Shown in pieces: positions 32,150 to 40,064 of a stretch of 51,509 bases of DNA. The stretch comes from a virus. Numbering within the stretch: the first letter of the stretch is position 1; each line of letters begins with the position of its first letter. The position numbers and the translations under genes were made by a program. The stretch lies in the IMG/VR virus record IMGVR_UViG_3300028590_000551, positions 1-51,509 of that record, one strand, 5' to 3'. Below the pieces are notes generated by a model, which did not search any database, had not been told where the DNA came from, and saw only the letters and a list, made by a program, of their open reading frames with translations.

Positions 32150-32420
32150 CATGGAAGCCCGGAAGTTCGAAGGGTGCTGCCGCTACATCGGGTTCGACCC
32201 GGTGCCGAAGGGCAAGTCGCCCGACCTGGAGTTCGTTTCCGATGACGGCGCGCTGCGCGTGCCCGCCGTCATGCAGTCCACCCCGTTGGGCACGCGCCTG
32301 TATCGCCGCGGCTCGCTGGAAAAGCTGGTCGCGGCAGCACGGGCACGGCCCGTGAAAAAGGAAGCCCCCGGCGCTGGAACGCCGAGGGCTTCGGATGACC
32401 AAACCCGTCTAGGAGATTGA
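32142..32420 (+). CDS. Hypothetical early protein with 3' hairpin
   Basis: A 92-residue basic protein (CCRYIGFDPVPKGKSPDLEF; LRVPAVMQSTPLGTRLYRRG). Its last 20 codons fall in a strong inverted repeat (32361-32392), so the C-terminal residues are dictated partly by RNA structure. The protein tail looks unstructured. No family is recognised. Confidence 0.5.
   Translation: MRDMEARKFEGCCRYIGFDPVPKGKSPDLEFVSDDGALRVPAVMQSTPLGTRLYRRGSLEKLVAAARARPVKKEAPGAGTPRASDDQTRLGD
32361..32392 (+). other. 13-bp inverted repeat (attenuator-like hairpin)
   Basis: GAAGCCCCCGGCG and CGCCGAGGGCTTC pair over 13 positions with one mismatch and loop CTGGAA. It follows a short A-run (AAAAAGGAAG) and is not followed by Ts. 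It lies in the last codons of one gene, 30 bases before the next start. Partial termination or RNA processing is possible. Confidence 0.5.
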
Positions 32421-32422
32421 CC

Positions 32423-32668
32423 GTGCACCAGTGCATCACAGGCGGCGCGACGCCGCAACCCCCGCAGTTTCCGAAGGTCAGCCATCGCTTGATGGTGCGC
32501 GTCAACATGCGGCGCGACGCGCACCGCTGCGGCGTGCCGTCAGGCCCCGCGCTGGCGGCCGTCGACCGCGCCTGGTCGGCCACCGGCGGCGATCGCTACG
32601 CCGCGCGCCGCGCGGGCTGGGCGGCCACCGATGCGCTGCGTGCGCGCCTGCTGTCGCGGGAGGGCTGA
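32423..32668 (+). CDS. Hypothetical basic early protein
   Basis: An 81-residue Arg- and Ala-rich protein starting at GTG 32423, chosen because AGGAG is 7 bases upstream; the TTG at 32417 is too close to it. It has RLMVRVNMRRDAHRCGVPSG and a helical Arg-rich end. A nucleic-acid-binding role is inferred from charge. It precedes rdgC by 3 bases. Confidence 0.5.
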   Translation: MHQCITGGATPQPPQFPKVSHRLMVRVNMRRDAHRCGVPSGPALAAVDRAWSATGGDRYAARRAGWAATDALRARLLSREG

Positions 32669-32671
32669 CCC

Positions 32672-33610
32672 ATGTTCTTCCGCAACCTGGTGATGTTCCG
32701 TTTCTCGCCCCTGATGTTGTGGCAAACCGGCACCAACCCGATGGAGCCGGAGAAAGCGACCCTGCAGGACCTGCTGGCAGACGCCGCGCTGAAGCCGGTC
32801 GGCCCGCTGGAACTGTCGTCGCGCGGTTTCGTGTCGCCGTTCGGCCGAGATAGCGATGCGCTGTTCGCGCAGGCCGGCGATGCGCTGTGGCTTACCGTCG
32901 GCGGCGAGGACAAGATCCTGCCCGGCGCCGTGGTCAACGAAGCGCTGCAGAAGAAACTGGCCGAGATTGAGGCCAAGGAAGGGCGGAAGCCGGGCGGCAA
33001 GACGCGCAAGCGCATCAAAGACGACCTGCTGCACGAACTGCTGCCCAAGGCGTTCGTGAAGCCGTCACGCGTCGACGTGTGCATCGACGTGCGCCGTGGG
33101 GTGGTGGCGGTGGATACAGCGGCCCGCAAGGTGGGCGAGGGCGCGGTGTCGGAGATCCGGCGAGCGCTGGGAAGTTTCCCGGCGCTGCCGCTGAACGCCG
33201 AAGTCGCGCCGCGCGCCGTGCTGACCGGCTGGCTGGCGGGCGAGCCGTTACCCGATGGCCTGTGGATGGGTGAAGACGCGGAACTGCGCACGGCGATGGA
33301 GGGCGGTTCCGTCATCAAGTGCCAGGACACCGACCTGCGGTCGGACGAAGTCACCGCCCACCTTGCGACGGGCATGCAGTGCGCCAAGCTGGCGCTGACT
33401 ATGGACGACTGCGTCAGCTTCGTCCTGGGCGAAGACCTGGTGGTGCGCAAGCTGAAGTTCCTCGACGGCGCCGTCGACCGGCTGGAAAACACCGAACACG
33501 ACGACCTGCGCGCCGAACTGGACGCGCGCTTCGCGCTGATGGCGGGCGAACTGGGCCGGCTGTTCGACGTGCTGGAACCGGCGCTGAAGCTGTCGAAGGC
33601 GGAGGGCTGA
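32672..33610 (+). CDS. rdgC: Recombination-associated protein RdgC
   Basis: A 312-residue protein of the RdgC family, recognised by the opening MFFRNLVMFRFS, the LSSRGFVSPFG segment, and PSRVDVCIDVRRGVVAVDTA. RdgC forms a ring-shaped dimer around double-stranded DNA and restrains RecA filament formation. It is usually a host chromosomal gene; here it is in the phage early operon with recombinase, clamp and SSB genes. It may shield the phage genome from RecA-driven recombination or support phage DNA replication. GGGAGG lies near the start. Confidence 0.9.
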   Translation: MFFRNLVMFRFSPLMLWQTGTNPMEPEKATLQDLLADAALKPVGPLELSSRGFVSPFGRDSDALFAQAGDALWLTVGGEDKILPGAVVNEALQKKLAEIEAKEGRKPGGKTRKRIKDDLLHELLPKAFVKPSRVDVCIDVRRGVVAVDTAARKVGEGAVSEIRRALGSFPALPLNAEVAPRAVLTGWLAGEPLPDGLWMGEDAELRTAMEGGSVIKCQDTDLRSDEVTAHLATGMQCAKLALTMDDCVSFVLGEDLVVRKLKFLDGAVDRLENTEHDDLRAELDARFALMAGELGRLFDVLEPALKLSKAEG

Positions 33611-33612
33611 TC

Positions 33613-34164
33613 ATGCAAGCCGTCCGCTACTACAAAACCAACCATCCCGACGTGATGCGCGCGATCAGCGACCAGCGCGAGGCCCGCCGGACTCTCTGGG
33701 ACCGCGCCACATCGTTTGCCTTCGACTTCGGCGGCAAGCCGGCGATGCTTAGCACCATCACTGATACCTACTTCGGCGGCATCATCTTCACGCCGCCGAA
33801 GCCGACGACCTTCTGGACGGCACCGGACGAACATGGCGCCCAGCGCCCGCGGGCCCGTCCACCTGCGCGAACGACCTGGACGCCCGAAGAGCGGGAGGCC
33901 CACAAGCGGCGCCTAGCTGACTGGGAGGCGCGTCGGCCGCGCGATCACATCCGCGACGAAGGACTGTACGCGGCGATGGGGACCGACTGGGGCTGCCTGC
34001 TGTTCGTCGGCATCGCCTACTTCGACCATGCCGATTATCTCTACGTGGCGACGGCCGCGACCCTCGCACCGCACATGCATGAAATCCTGGGCAGCGAGTA
34101 TCAAGCTGCCCAGCAGCAGGCCAACGCAGTGCGGGCCGCAGAGAAGCAGGCGGTGGCCGCATGA
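33613..34164 (+). CDS. Hypothetical early protein
   Basis: A 183-residue protein with GGAGGG 7 bases before ATG 33613. It starts MQAVRYYKTNHPDVMRAISD, has a central segment with LAMLSTITDTYFGGIIF-like strands, an Arg/Glu-rich middle and a helical C-terminus. Similar proteins occur in early regions of related phages without known role. The stop overlaps the second tyrosine recombinase start (ATGA). Confidence 0.5.
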   Translation: MQAVRYYKTNHPDVMRAISDQREARRTLWDRATSFAFDFGGKPAMLSTITDTYFGGIIFTPPKPTTFWTAPDEHGAQRPRARPPARTTWTPEEREAHKRRLADWEARRPRDHIRDEGLYAAMGTDWGCLLFVGIAYFDHADYLYVATAATLAPHMHEILGSEYQAAQQQANAVRAAEKQAVAA

Positions 34165-35156
34165 ACGTCATCGCCTTCCGCAGCCGCAGCAGCAGCACCG
34201 CGCCGCCCACCACGCCGTCGACGCTGCACCTGACGCCGATGGTAGACCTGTTCCTGGAACGCCTGCGCGTGCGTGGTGCCGCGCGCAACACGCTGCTGGC
34301 GTACGGCAGTGACCTGCGCCACTTCGTCGTGTTCGCCCTGCGCATGGGCGTCGCACTGGCCGGGCAGGTGGACGAACGCCTGGTCAATCGCTGGATCGAC
34401 GCAGGCACGCAGGAACGCCAATGGTCGCGCCGCACCGCGCACCGCAAGCAAATGACCCTGCACAGCCTGTTCCAGTGGGCCATCGGCGAGGGCTACGCGC
34501 TGCGCGATCCCACCACGGACGTGCGCATCACCTTCCGCCCGCGCGCCGTAGTGGCACCGGAACTGGAACCGCTGAAGCGCGTCGTGGCCGCGATCGGCAC
34601 GCAGGCGCCGCTGGACCTGCGCGACCGCGCCATGTGCCTGCTGATGCTGGATGCCGCGCTGCGCGCCAGTGAGGTGGCCTGCATCGACGTGGAGGACGAC
34701 ACCCATCCGCGCCTGCACTGGGTGGACCTGGTGGCGCGCCGCGTGCACGTGCGGCCCAAGGGTGGGGCGGATACCGACGCCGACGTGGTCGGGCTGGAAC
34801 CGCAGACGGTGGAAGCGATCCGCTCGTGGCTGCGCGTGCGCGGAAAGCTGGCCAAGCCCGGCGAGCGGGCGATGTTCGTCAACCAGAACGGTGTGCGCAT
34901 CGGCCGCCAAAGCGTCTACACGATGGTGCGCGCCCGTGGCGCCGCCGCCGGCCTGCCGCGCCTGCATCCGCACCTGTTCCGCCACCGCCGCATCGGCGAC
35001 ATCGTGGAAAAGCTGGGGCTGGACGTGGGCAGCGCGCAGGCCAGGCATCGGCACAAGTCCACCACCGTCAACGTGTACGGAACGCACGCTGCCGAAGTGC
35101 AGCGCAACGCGGTGCGCGAATTGGCGCCGCTGGGAGACATCGCATGCAACGGATGA
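34161..35156 (+). CDS. Tyrosine recombinase, XerC/D-like (second of three)
   Basis: A 331-residue recombinase with a SAM-like N-terminal domain (about 27-115) and a full catalytic set: R168 (ALRASE), K200 (RPKGG), H271 and R274 (HPHLFRHR), H298 (RHRHKS) and Y306 (VNVYG). The KSTTVNVY motif is close to XerC/D and integron-type enzymes. It is translated with the replication genes by ATGA coupling, far from attachment sites. It could assist integration or excision at the Xer-type att, act on the host dif site, or resolve phage multimers. Confidence 0.85.
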   Translation: MNVIAFRSRSSSTAPPTTPSTLHLTPMVDLFLERLRVRGAARNTLLAYGSDLRHFVVFALRMGVALAGQVDERLVNRWIDAGTQERQWSRRTAHRKQMTLHSLFQWAIGEGYALRDPTTDVRITFRPRAVVAPELEPLKRVVAAIGTQAPLDLRDRAMCLLMLDAALRASEVACIDVEDDTHPRLHWVDLVARRVHVRPKGGADTDADVVGLEPQTVEAIRSWLRVRGKLAKPGERAMFVNQNGVRIGRQSVYTMVRARGAAAGLPRLHPHLFRHRRIGDIVEKLGLDVGSAQARHRHKSTTVNVYGTHAAEVQRNAVRELAPLGDIACNG

Positions 35157-35404
35157 TCAGCCACACCGAACCGCTGCCGAACTGCCGCAACGGCCACCGC
35201 GCCCGCCACATGCACGACGTACGCCGCGCAGAGGCCGGGGGCGGCCACCTGGTGGAGTGCGCCTGCAGCACCACCGGCAAGCACGCGGAGTTCGACACCG
35301 CGCTGGTGGAGTGGTGCCGCGCCAACGGCCACCCCGTCCCGCACGCGCTGCTGCAGGCGCCGCTGCCGCTGTCCAACGTCACCCATCTGAGGGCGCGGCC
35401 ATGA
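35144..35404 (+). CDS. Small Cys/His-rich early protein
   Basis: An 86-residue protein from ATG 35144, which has GGGAGA 6 bases ahead; the ATG at 35153 (ATGA overlap) is the alternative. Cys and His residues (C13, H17 and H21 in CRNGHRARH, then CACSTTGKHAEF) could bind zinc. It sits between the recombinase and the DnaJ-type zinc finger gene. No family is recognised. Confidence 0.5.
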   Translation: MQRMISHTEPLPNCRNGHRARHMHDVRRAEAGGGHLVECACSTTGKHAEFDTALVEWCRANGHPVPHALLQAPLPLSNVTHLRARP

Positions 35405-35901
35405 GCATGACGCAACTGCAGCGCGACGCGCTGGCCCGCGCGAAGGCAGGCGACTGGGAGCTGGCGGACGCCATGGAACTGGTGGAGCGCGCCAAGATCG
35501 AAGCGCCCCATGCGGTAGTGATGGCGTGCGGCGGCTACGAAGAAGAAGCCTCACTGCTGTACGGCGTCGTGGACGGCAACCGCATGCGGTTCCTTGCGTG
35601 GGGGGACGCCAGTGAAACCGAGTGCCAGACCTGTGACGGGAAGGGCGAGACCGAATGTGGTGAGTGTGGCCACACCGAAGAGTGCGAAGACTGCGACGGG
35701 GAAGGCACGACGGATGGTGACGTGGTGGTGCACTGCTTCACTGACATGAATGACAACGTGTTGACGGAGTCCGCCGAGCCGGCCCAGCGAGTCACGCGGA
35801 CGATCAAGTGGGCGCGTGAAACCCTGCAGACGTACCACGCCGAACAGAACGAACTAGCGCGCAAAGCCGTCGGCGATGCGCCCATCATGGAGACTGCTTA
35901 A
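35401..35901 (+). CDS. DnaJ-type zinc finger protein without J domain
   Basis: A 166-residue protein. Residues 75-102 hold CQTCDGKG, CGECGHTE and CEDCDGEG, the CxxCxGxG repeats of the DnaJ cysteine-rich domain (C75, C78, C86, C89, C95, C98). No J domain (HPD motif) is present, so it cannot stimulate DnaK in the usual way. It lies directly before the sliding clamp homologue, with TAATG overlap. It may be a zinc-dependent assembly factor for a phage replication complex. Confidence 0.65.
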   Translation: MSMTQLQRDALARAKAGDWELADAMELVERAKIEAPHAVVMACGGYEEEASLLYGVVDGNRMRFLAWGDASETECQTCDGKGETECGECGHTEECEDCDGEGTTDGDVVVHCFTDMNDNVLTESAEPAQRVTRTIKWARETLQTYHAEQNELARKAVGDAPIMETA

Positions 35902-36977
35902 TGCGCGCCACTGTAGAAGCCGCCGACCTGGTCACCGTCCTGAAGCAGGGCGTGGCCGTGACCGGCAAGACCACCATGGACGTGTTGACGCACGTGCTGA
36001 TCCGCACCGACCGCGACGGGATCACCGTCGAAACCACGGATACCAACACCTATGTGCGCGACCGCATCCCAGCGCGTGTGGATGAGCCGGGCGAAGCGCT
36101 GCTGTCGGCGCCTATGCTGCAAGCCGCCGCAAGTGCTGGCGGCGACATTCGACTGGCGCACGACGGAAAGGTGTCGCGCGGACGCAGCCACTACCGGGTT
36201 CCGTTCCGCGAAGACATCACCGAATTTCCCACGCAGGAAGACGTGCGCTTCGCGCCTGTGGATATCGACCCGCTGGCACTGGCGGCAGCGTTGCGCCAGG
36301 TGGAATACGCACCCGATGCCAACGACGTGCGCGCCATGGCGCAGTCGGTCCACGTGGAAAGGGACCGGGTGTGGGCGACCGATGGCGTGCTGATGGGGCG
36401 CGTCCGTGTCGACTACGACGGGCCCACGATGTCGATTCCGGACAGCCAGCTGAAGCGAGTGCTGGACGTGCTGGGTACTGGCGCCACGTTGCAGGTGGCC
36501 AACGTGCAGGATGGCCAGGCGGGCAGCCTGCGCATCGACAACGGCAACCTGACGATGGTGGTCCGCCTTCGCCACAGCGGACGGTTGGCGGACGTGGAAC
36601 GCCTGGTCCCGATGGCCAACGACAAGCATCCGGAAGTGATCGTGGAGCGGGCGGCATTCATCGCTGCGCTGCGCCGCTTCCAGCCGTTCGTCACGGTCGG
36701 CCGGGTGTCCAACGTGGTGCTGGAAATGGCGGACGGCCGCTTCCGCATGACCAGCCCCAGCGAGGAAAGCGAAGAGGACCTGACCGAACTGGTGAAGTCC
36801 GGAAAGGGTAGTTTCCGCGAGGGCTTCGACGTCAAGCGCATGGTGTCGCTGCTGCAGGGCATCACCACCGACACCGTGCACCTGCTGCCTGGCACCAAAG
36901 GCGCGGTGATGTTGTTCCAGCCGGGGGGCACCACGCGTGACGAAGTGGCCCACCTGCTGATGCCGGTGAGGCTGTAA
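35901..36977 (+). CDS. Phage-encoded beta sliding clamp (DnaN homologue)
   Basis: A 358-residue protein, close in length to bacterial DnaN (about 366). It follows the clamp layout: MRATVEAADLVTVLKQGVAV at the start, a first-domain LIRTDRDGITVETTDTNTYV strand pair, and a C-terminus ending VAHLLMPVRL, matching the DnaN ending of the type YVVMPMRL. Three topologically similar domains are expected. A sliding clamp encircles DNA and tethers DNA polymerase III. No phage polymerase is seen nearby, so this clamp may recruit the host polymerase or compete with host DnaN. Residues lining the partner pocket need structural comparison. Confidence 0.75.
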   Translation: MRATVEAADLVTVLKQGVAVTGKTTMDVLTHVLIRTDRDGITVETTDTNTYVRDRIPARVDEPGEALLSAPMLQAAASAGGDIRLAHDGKVSRGRSHYRVPFREDITEFPTQEDVRFAPVDIDPLALAAALRQVEYAPDANDVRAMAQSVHVERDRVWATDGVLMGRVRVDYDGPTMSIPDSQLKRVLDVLGTGATLQVANVQDGQAGSLRIDNGNLTMVVRLRHSGRLADVERLVPMANDKHPEVIVERAAFIAALRRFQPFVTVGRVSNVVLEMADGRFRMTSPSEESEEDLTELVKSGKGSFREGFDVKRMVSLLQGITTDTVHLLPGTKGAVMLFQPGGTTRDEVAHLLMPVRL

Positions 36978-36980
36978 CCC

Positions 36981-37244
36981 ATGAGCGCCGACCAGAACAA
37001 CGCGCTACTGGCCGCGCTGAAGGAAGGCCCGATGACGGCGATGGACGCGCTGAACCGCCTGGGCATCGCCCGGGCGAGCGCCCGGGTGTTCGACCTGCGC
37101 GAGCAGGGCCACGACATCCGCAGCACGGATATCACCGTGACGAACCGCCAAGGCAAGCCCTGCCGGGTGGCCCTGTATTCGCTGGGCGCCGCCCAGCGCA
37201 CGTTGCTGCCCGTACACCCGGGCAGGGGAGTGATGCACCCATGA
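36981..37244 (+). CDS. Winged-helix DNA-binding protein
   Basis: An 87-residue protein with a winged helix from about 7 to 55 (LLAALKEGPMTAMDALNRLG; ARASARVFDLREQGHDIRST). This is a small helix-turn-helix type found in many phage early operons and in genes that control alternative reading or replication. It follows the clamp gene by 3 bases and overlaps the next start (ATGA). Confidence 0.65.
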   Translation: MSADQNNALLAALKEGPMTAMDALNRLGIARASARVFDLREQGHDIRSTDITVTNRQGKPCRVALYSLGAAQRTLLPVHPGRGVMHP

Positions 37245-37681
37245 ACAACCCCTTGCTTCCCGTCCTGCTGGTGCTGGTCGCCACACTGGTGTCCGGCATC
37301 GCCCTGGGCGCGTTGGCCCACGCCACGTGGCGCCGTCGCCGGCAGCTGGTGTCACCGCTGTCGGTCGACGGCCTGGCCGAACGCGCCGACGTGAACGGCC
37401 AGGCGCTGGTGCAGATGGCCAAAGCCATGCGCGAATGCGCTGCGCAGGAACAGCGCGAGGCCCGCCGTGCCGCACTGCTCCGCTGGGCACGCCTTGCCGA
37501 ACAGGCTGCACAGGAACACCTGGAATGCATCAATGCCATTTCGCTGGACGCCCTGCAGCAGGTCAGCGAAGCCATGGTGCACCTGGGTGACTTTCGCCCC
37601 GCCAGCGATGACCGGCGGCGTAACCCGCCGATGGGTCCGGTGGCGCGCCACCTGATCAGGGGAGGGCGCCTGCATGGGTGA
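37241..37681 (+). CDS. Membrane-anchored hypothetical protein
   Basis: A 146-residue protein with one N-terminal membrane segment (PVLLVLVATLVSGIALGAL) followed by an Arg-rich stop-transfer end and a helical, coiled-coil-like cytoplasmic part. A role in superinfection control or in attaching phage complexes to the membrane is possible. No family is recognised. Confidence 0.55.
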   Translation: MNNPLLPVLLVLVATLVSGIALGALAHATWRRRRQLVSPLSVDGLAERADVNGQALVQMAKAMRECAAQEQREARRAALLRWARLAEQAAQEHLECINAISLDALQQVSEAMVHLGDFRPASDDRRRNPPMGPVARHLIRGGRLHG

Positions 37682-38249
37682 GGCAATTGCGCTACCAATG
37701 GACACCGCACCGCGCGATGGAACCATGGTCCGGCTGCTGGTGGAGTTCGCCGAACACGCGACGGAAGACTGCGTTGGGCCGGCCTGGACCATCGGGGCCA
37801 ACAACGACGACAACGTGGGCGATGACGAACGCGTCGGCTGGCAGTTTGCCGGCTGGTGCTGGACGCACGACCACTTCACCGAGGGGCGCGGAACGCCGGT
37901 CGGCTGGCTACCGATGACCACGGCAGCAGATCAGGTGCAGGCAACGGCGGCGCGCGACGGCTATTACCTCGCATCCTTCAAGAGATCCCACGATCGCGGC
38001 TACGTGATCTGGTGGATGCCCGACAACGCTGGATACACGACGGACCTGGAACAGGCCGGAATCTATGCGGAACCGGTGCTGGGTTACCACGACAGCGACG
38101 AGACGGTGCCGGTGCCGGTTGCGCTTATCGACAGCCTGCGTGTGCGGCGAATGATCGACGTTGGCGACAGCGCGAACCGCTCGCTGTGGACCGCCAAGGA
38201 ATTGCGAAAGCTGATCGCCACGTGGGCAAAGGAGCGGCCCCATGCGTGA
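37674..38249 (+). CDS. Hypothetical phage protein, DUF551-like N-terminus
   Basis: A 191-residue protein. The opening MDTAPRDGTMVRLLVEFAEH and later GWQFAGWCWTHDHFTEG, followed by GWLPM, resemble the DUF551 pattern of short phage proteins. The rest has Asp/Glu-rich loops and a C-terminal helix. Function unknown; it overlaps both neighbours by 8 bases. Confidence 0.55.
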   Translation: MGEAIALPMDTAPRDGTMVRLLVEFAEHATEDCVGPAWTIGANNDDNVGDDERVGWQFAGWCWTHDHFTEGRGTPVGWLPMTTAADQVQATAARDGYYLASFKRSHDRGYVIWWMPDNAGYTTDLEQAGIYAEPVLGYHDSDETVPVPVALIDSLRVRRMIDVGDSANRSLWTAKELRKLIATWAKERPHA

Positions 38250-38823
38250 GCGCATCGCCGAAGCCCTATACCACTGGCTGCTGTTCGCCATCGCCGGCCA
38301 GCGACCGCCCAACCTGGTGGTGGGTGAGGACAACCCGGACGGCGCCTATCTGCTGCGCTGGTACGTGACGCCGTGGCGTGGCTGGTTCGCTGGCATCGCG
38401 CCGGAAAACATGACGTGGTGGCAGCGTGCCGTCCACGCCGTGGTCAAGCGGCTGCCCAACCTATACCTGCACAAGTTCCTGCGTGACGACGACGACCGCG
38501 CCCTGCACGATCACCCGTCGTGGGCGGTCAGTTTCATCCTGCGGCGTGGGTACATCGAACACACCATCGCCGATGGCGGCATCCACCACCGCCGCGAGTA
38601 TGGCCCGGGCACCCTGCGCTTCATGCGCACGCGGCACACGCACCGCATCGAACTGCACACCGACACGACCACCGGCACCGCCCAACCATGCTGGACGCTG
38701 TTTCTGTTCGGTCCGCGGTGTCGTGCCTGGGGCTTCCACTGCCCGGAACGCGGCTGGGTGCCCTGGCAAAAGTTCACCGCCGAGGGCAAGCCCGGCGAAG
38801 TGGGGAAGGGGTGCGACGCATGA
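38242..38823 (+). CDS. Cupin-like hypothetical phage protein
   Basis: A 193-residue protein. It has KFLRDDDDRALHDHPSWAVS (about 73-92) and RFMRTRHTHRIELHT, then WTLFLFGPRCRAWGFHCP, which gives a cupin-type metal-binding barrel: H86/H88-like pair, downstream His and a Trp-rich end. Members of this phage family have no known reaction. AAAGGAG lies 9 bases before ATG. It is a candidate enzyme for nucleotide or DNA modification, or for sensing; both are guesses. Confidence 0.55.
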   Translation: MRERIAEALYHWLLFAIAGQRPPNLVVGEDNPDGAYLLRWYVTPWRGWFAGIAPENMTWWQRAVHAVVKRLPNLYLHKFLRDDDDRALHDHPSWAVSFILRRGYIEHTIADGGIHHRREYGPGTLRFMRTRHTHRIELHTDTTTGTAQPCWTLFLFGPRCRAWGFHCPERGWVPWQKFTAEGKPGEVGKGCDA

Positions 38824-39344
38824 ATGCCATCATCAGTCCTTGCGGACTCTATCGCTATCGCCTCGACCGCATCGTCCTCGATGCCTTGACTTTGCTGATG
38901 CCCACCGAGGTTCAGCCACACCTGGTGTTTGCCTACTTCGGCGTAAACCCGTCGAAGGCTGACGCCACGACCGAGGACCAAACCACCCACAAGTGGCGCG
39001 GCTTCACGCGGATCAACAATGGCAGGGCCTACATCGCCGGCAACCCGTTCGCGTTCCGCGCGACCGATGTTGACGAACTAGCACGGGCTGAAGATCCAGT
39101 CGGGCCGGATAACGCGTCTCACTTGGATGCCATCATCGCCGAAGCCCACGTGCTGGTGCCGTGCTGGGGCAGCCGAAACAAGCTGCCCAAAGTACTGCAT
39201 CACCACCTGGACGCCCTAGCGGCTCGCCTGATGGCCTCCGGCAAGCCCGTCCGTGTATTCGGTACCACGAAGTCGGGCGACCCCCAGCATCCCCTGATGC
39301 TTGGATACGACACGCCGCTGGTGGCATGGGGTGGCTTCGCATGA
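38820..39344 (+). CDS. DUF1643 family protein
   Basis: A 174-residue protein with the DUF1643 signature FAYFGVNPSKADATTEDQTT, GNPFAFRATD and VPCWGSRNKLP. The family is common in phages and mobile elements; its reaction is not known, and some members lie beside DNA modification genes. Its start overlaps the previous stop (ATGA) and its stop overlaps the next start (ATGA). The cytosine methylase gene is 0.7 kb downstream. Confidence 0.75.
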   Translation: MNAIISPCGLYRYRLDRIVLDALTLLMPTEVQPHLVFAYFGVNPSKADATTEDQTTHKWRGFTRINNGRAYIAGNPFAFRATDVDELARAEDPVGPDNASHLDAIIAEAHVLVPCWGSRNKLPKVLHHHLDALAARLMASGKPVRVFGTTKSGDPQHPLMLGYDTPLVAWGGFA

Positions 39345-39628
39345 AGCCCATCCGCGAATGCCCGGCATGCGGTCAGAAGACCGACGCGCCGTCGTGCTGC
39401 GGCGTGTTCCTGGACAGCCAGTTCACCATGACGAAGGCGCGCACGATCGCCCTGCGCCGCTACGCCCACGGCCGCAAGGGGCTGGACGTCGAAACCTACC
39501 GCATGCACCTGGAAGGCGTGGGCGCCCGCAGCACCACCGAACTGACGCGCGACCAGCACACCGCGCTGCTGAAGCGCCTGGGTGCGCTGCCGGACAAGCG
39601 CAGGCCAGGCAATGGGGCGTCCGCATGA
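39341..39628 (+). CDS. Zinc-ribbon protein with GemA-like domain
   Basis: A 95-residue protein. CPACGQKTDAPSCCG (8-22) looks like a zinc ribbon; the following FTMTKARTIALRRYAHGRKG, then LDVETYRMHLEGVGARST and LTRDQHTALLKRLGA, resembles the DUF1018/GemA regulator of Mu-like phages. GemA modulates host DNA supercoiling genes in Mu, but the role here is unknown. Confidence 0.55.
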   Translation: MKPIRECPACGQKTDAPSCCGVFLDSQFTMTKARTIALRRYAHGRKGLDVETYRMHLEGVGARSTTELTRDQHTALLKRLGALPDKRRPGNGASA

Positions 39629-39906
39629 TTCTGGCCGTGCCCAGCGCGTGGGACGTGCTGCAGTTGAGCGACAACCCGTCGCGTCTGCCGCTGTCGGTGA
39701 TCCAGCGCCGCCTGCATGTCGGCGAGAACTGCGCGCGCGAGTTGCGCCAGCAGGCATGCGAGCGGATGCGCCTGCAGGCCGTACCCGACGACACCGTACC
39801 CAGCCGCCTGGAACTGCGGCTGATGCGCGATTTCCACTTCAGCCGCGCCGAAGCGCGCGTGGCCAGCCACATGATCCAGACAGGTGAGATCACATGCCCC
39901 AACTGA
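39625..39906 (+). CDS. Hypothetical helical early protein
   Basis: A 93-residue basic helical protein in the early operon (LPLSVIQRRLHVGENCAREL; RDFHFSRAEARVASHMIQTG). An HTH could lie at about 22-45, but the match is weak. It is coupled to the previous gene (ATGA) and overlaps the next small gene by 13 bases. Confidence 0.5.
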   Translation: MILAVPSAWDVLQLSDNPSRLPLSVIQRRLHVGENCARELRQQACERMRLQAVPDDTVPSRLELRLMRDFHFSRAEARVASHMIQTGEITCPN

Positions 39907-40064
39907 GCGCCACCCCGAAACCCATTACCACACTGGCGGACGCCATCGAAGCCGGCGAACACGCCTTGCGACGCGCGCCAACCGGCTGTCCCGCCCTGGT
40001 CACCCCGCACGTGATGCGCATGCTGCTGGAAGCGGCCGCCGCAACGGAGGCCACCCATGGCTGA
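39894..40064 (+). CDS. Short early protein (56 residues)
   Basis: A 56-residue frame from ATG 39894 to the stop at 40064, which overlaps the methylase start by 8 bases. It reads MPQLSATPKPITTLADAIEA, then a helix with HVMRMLLEAAAATEA. Overlaps at both ends and codon bias like its neighbours support coding. No family is recognised. Confidence 0.55.
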   Translation: MPQLSATPKPITTLADAIEAGEHALRRAPTGCPALVTPHVMRMLLEAAAATEATHG

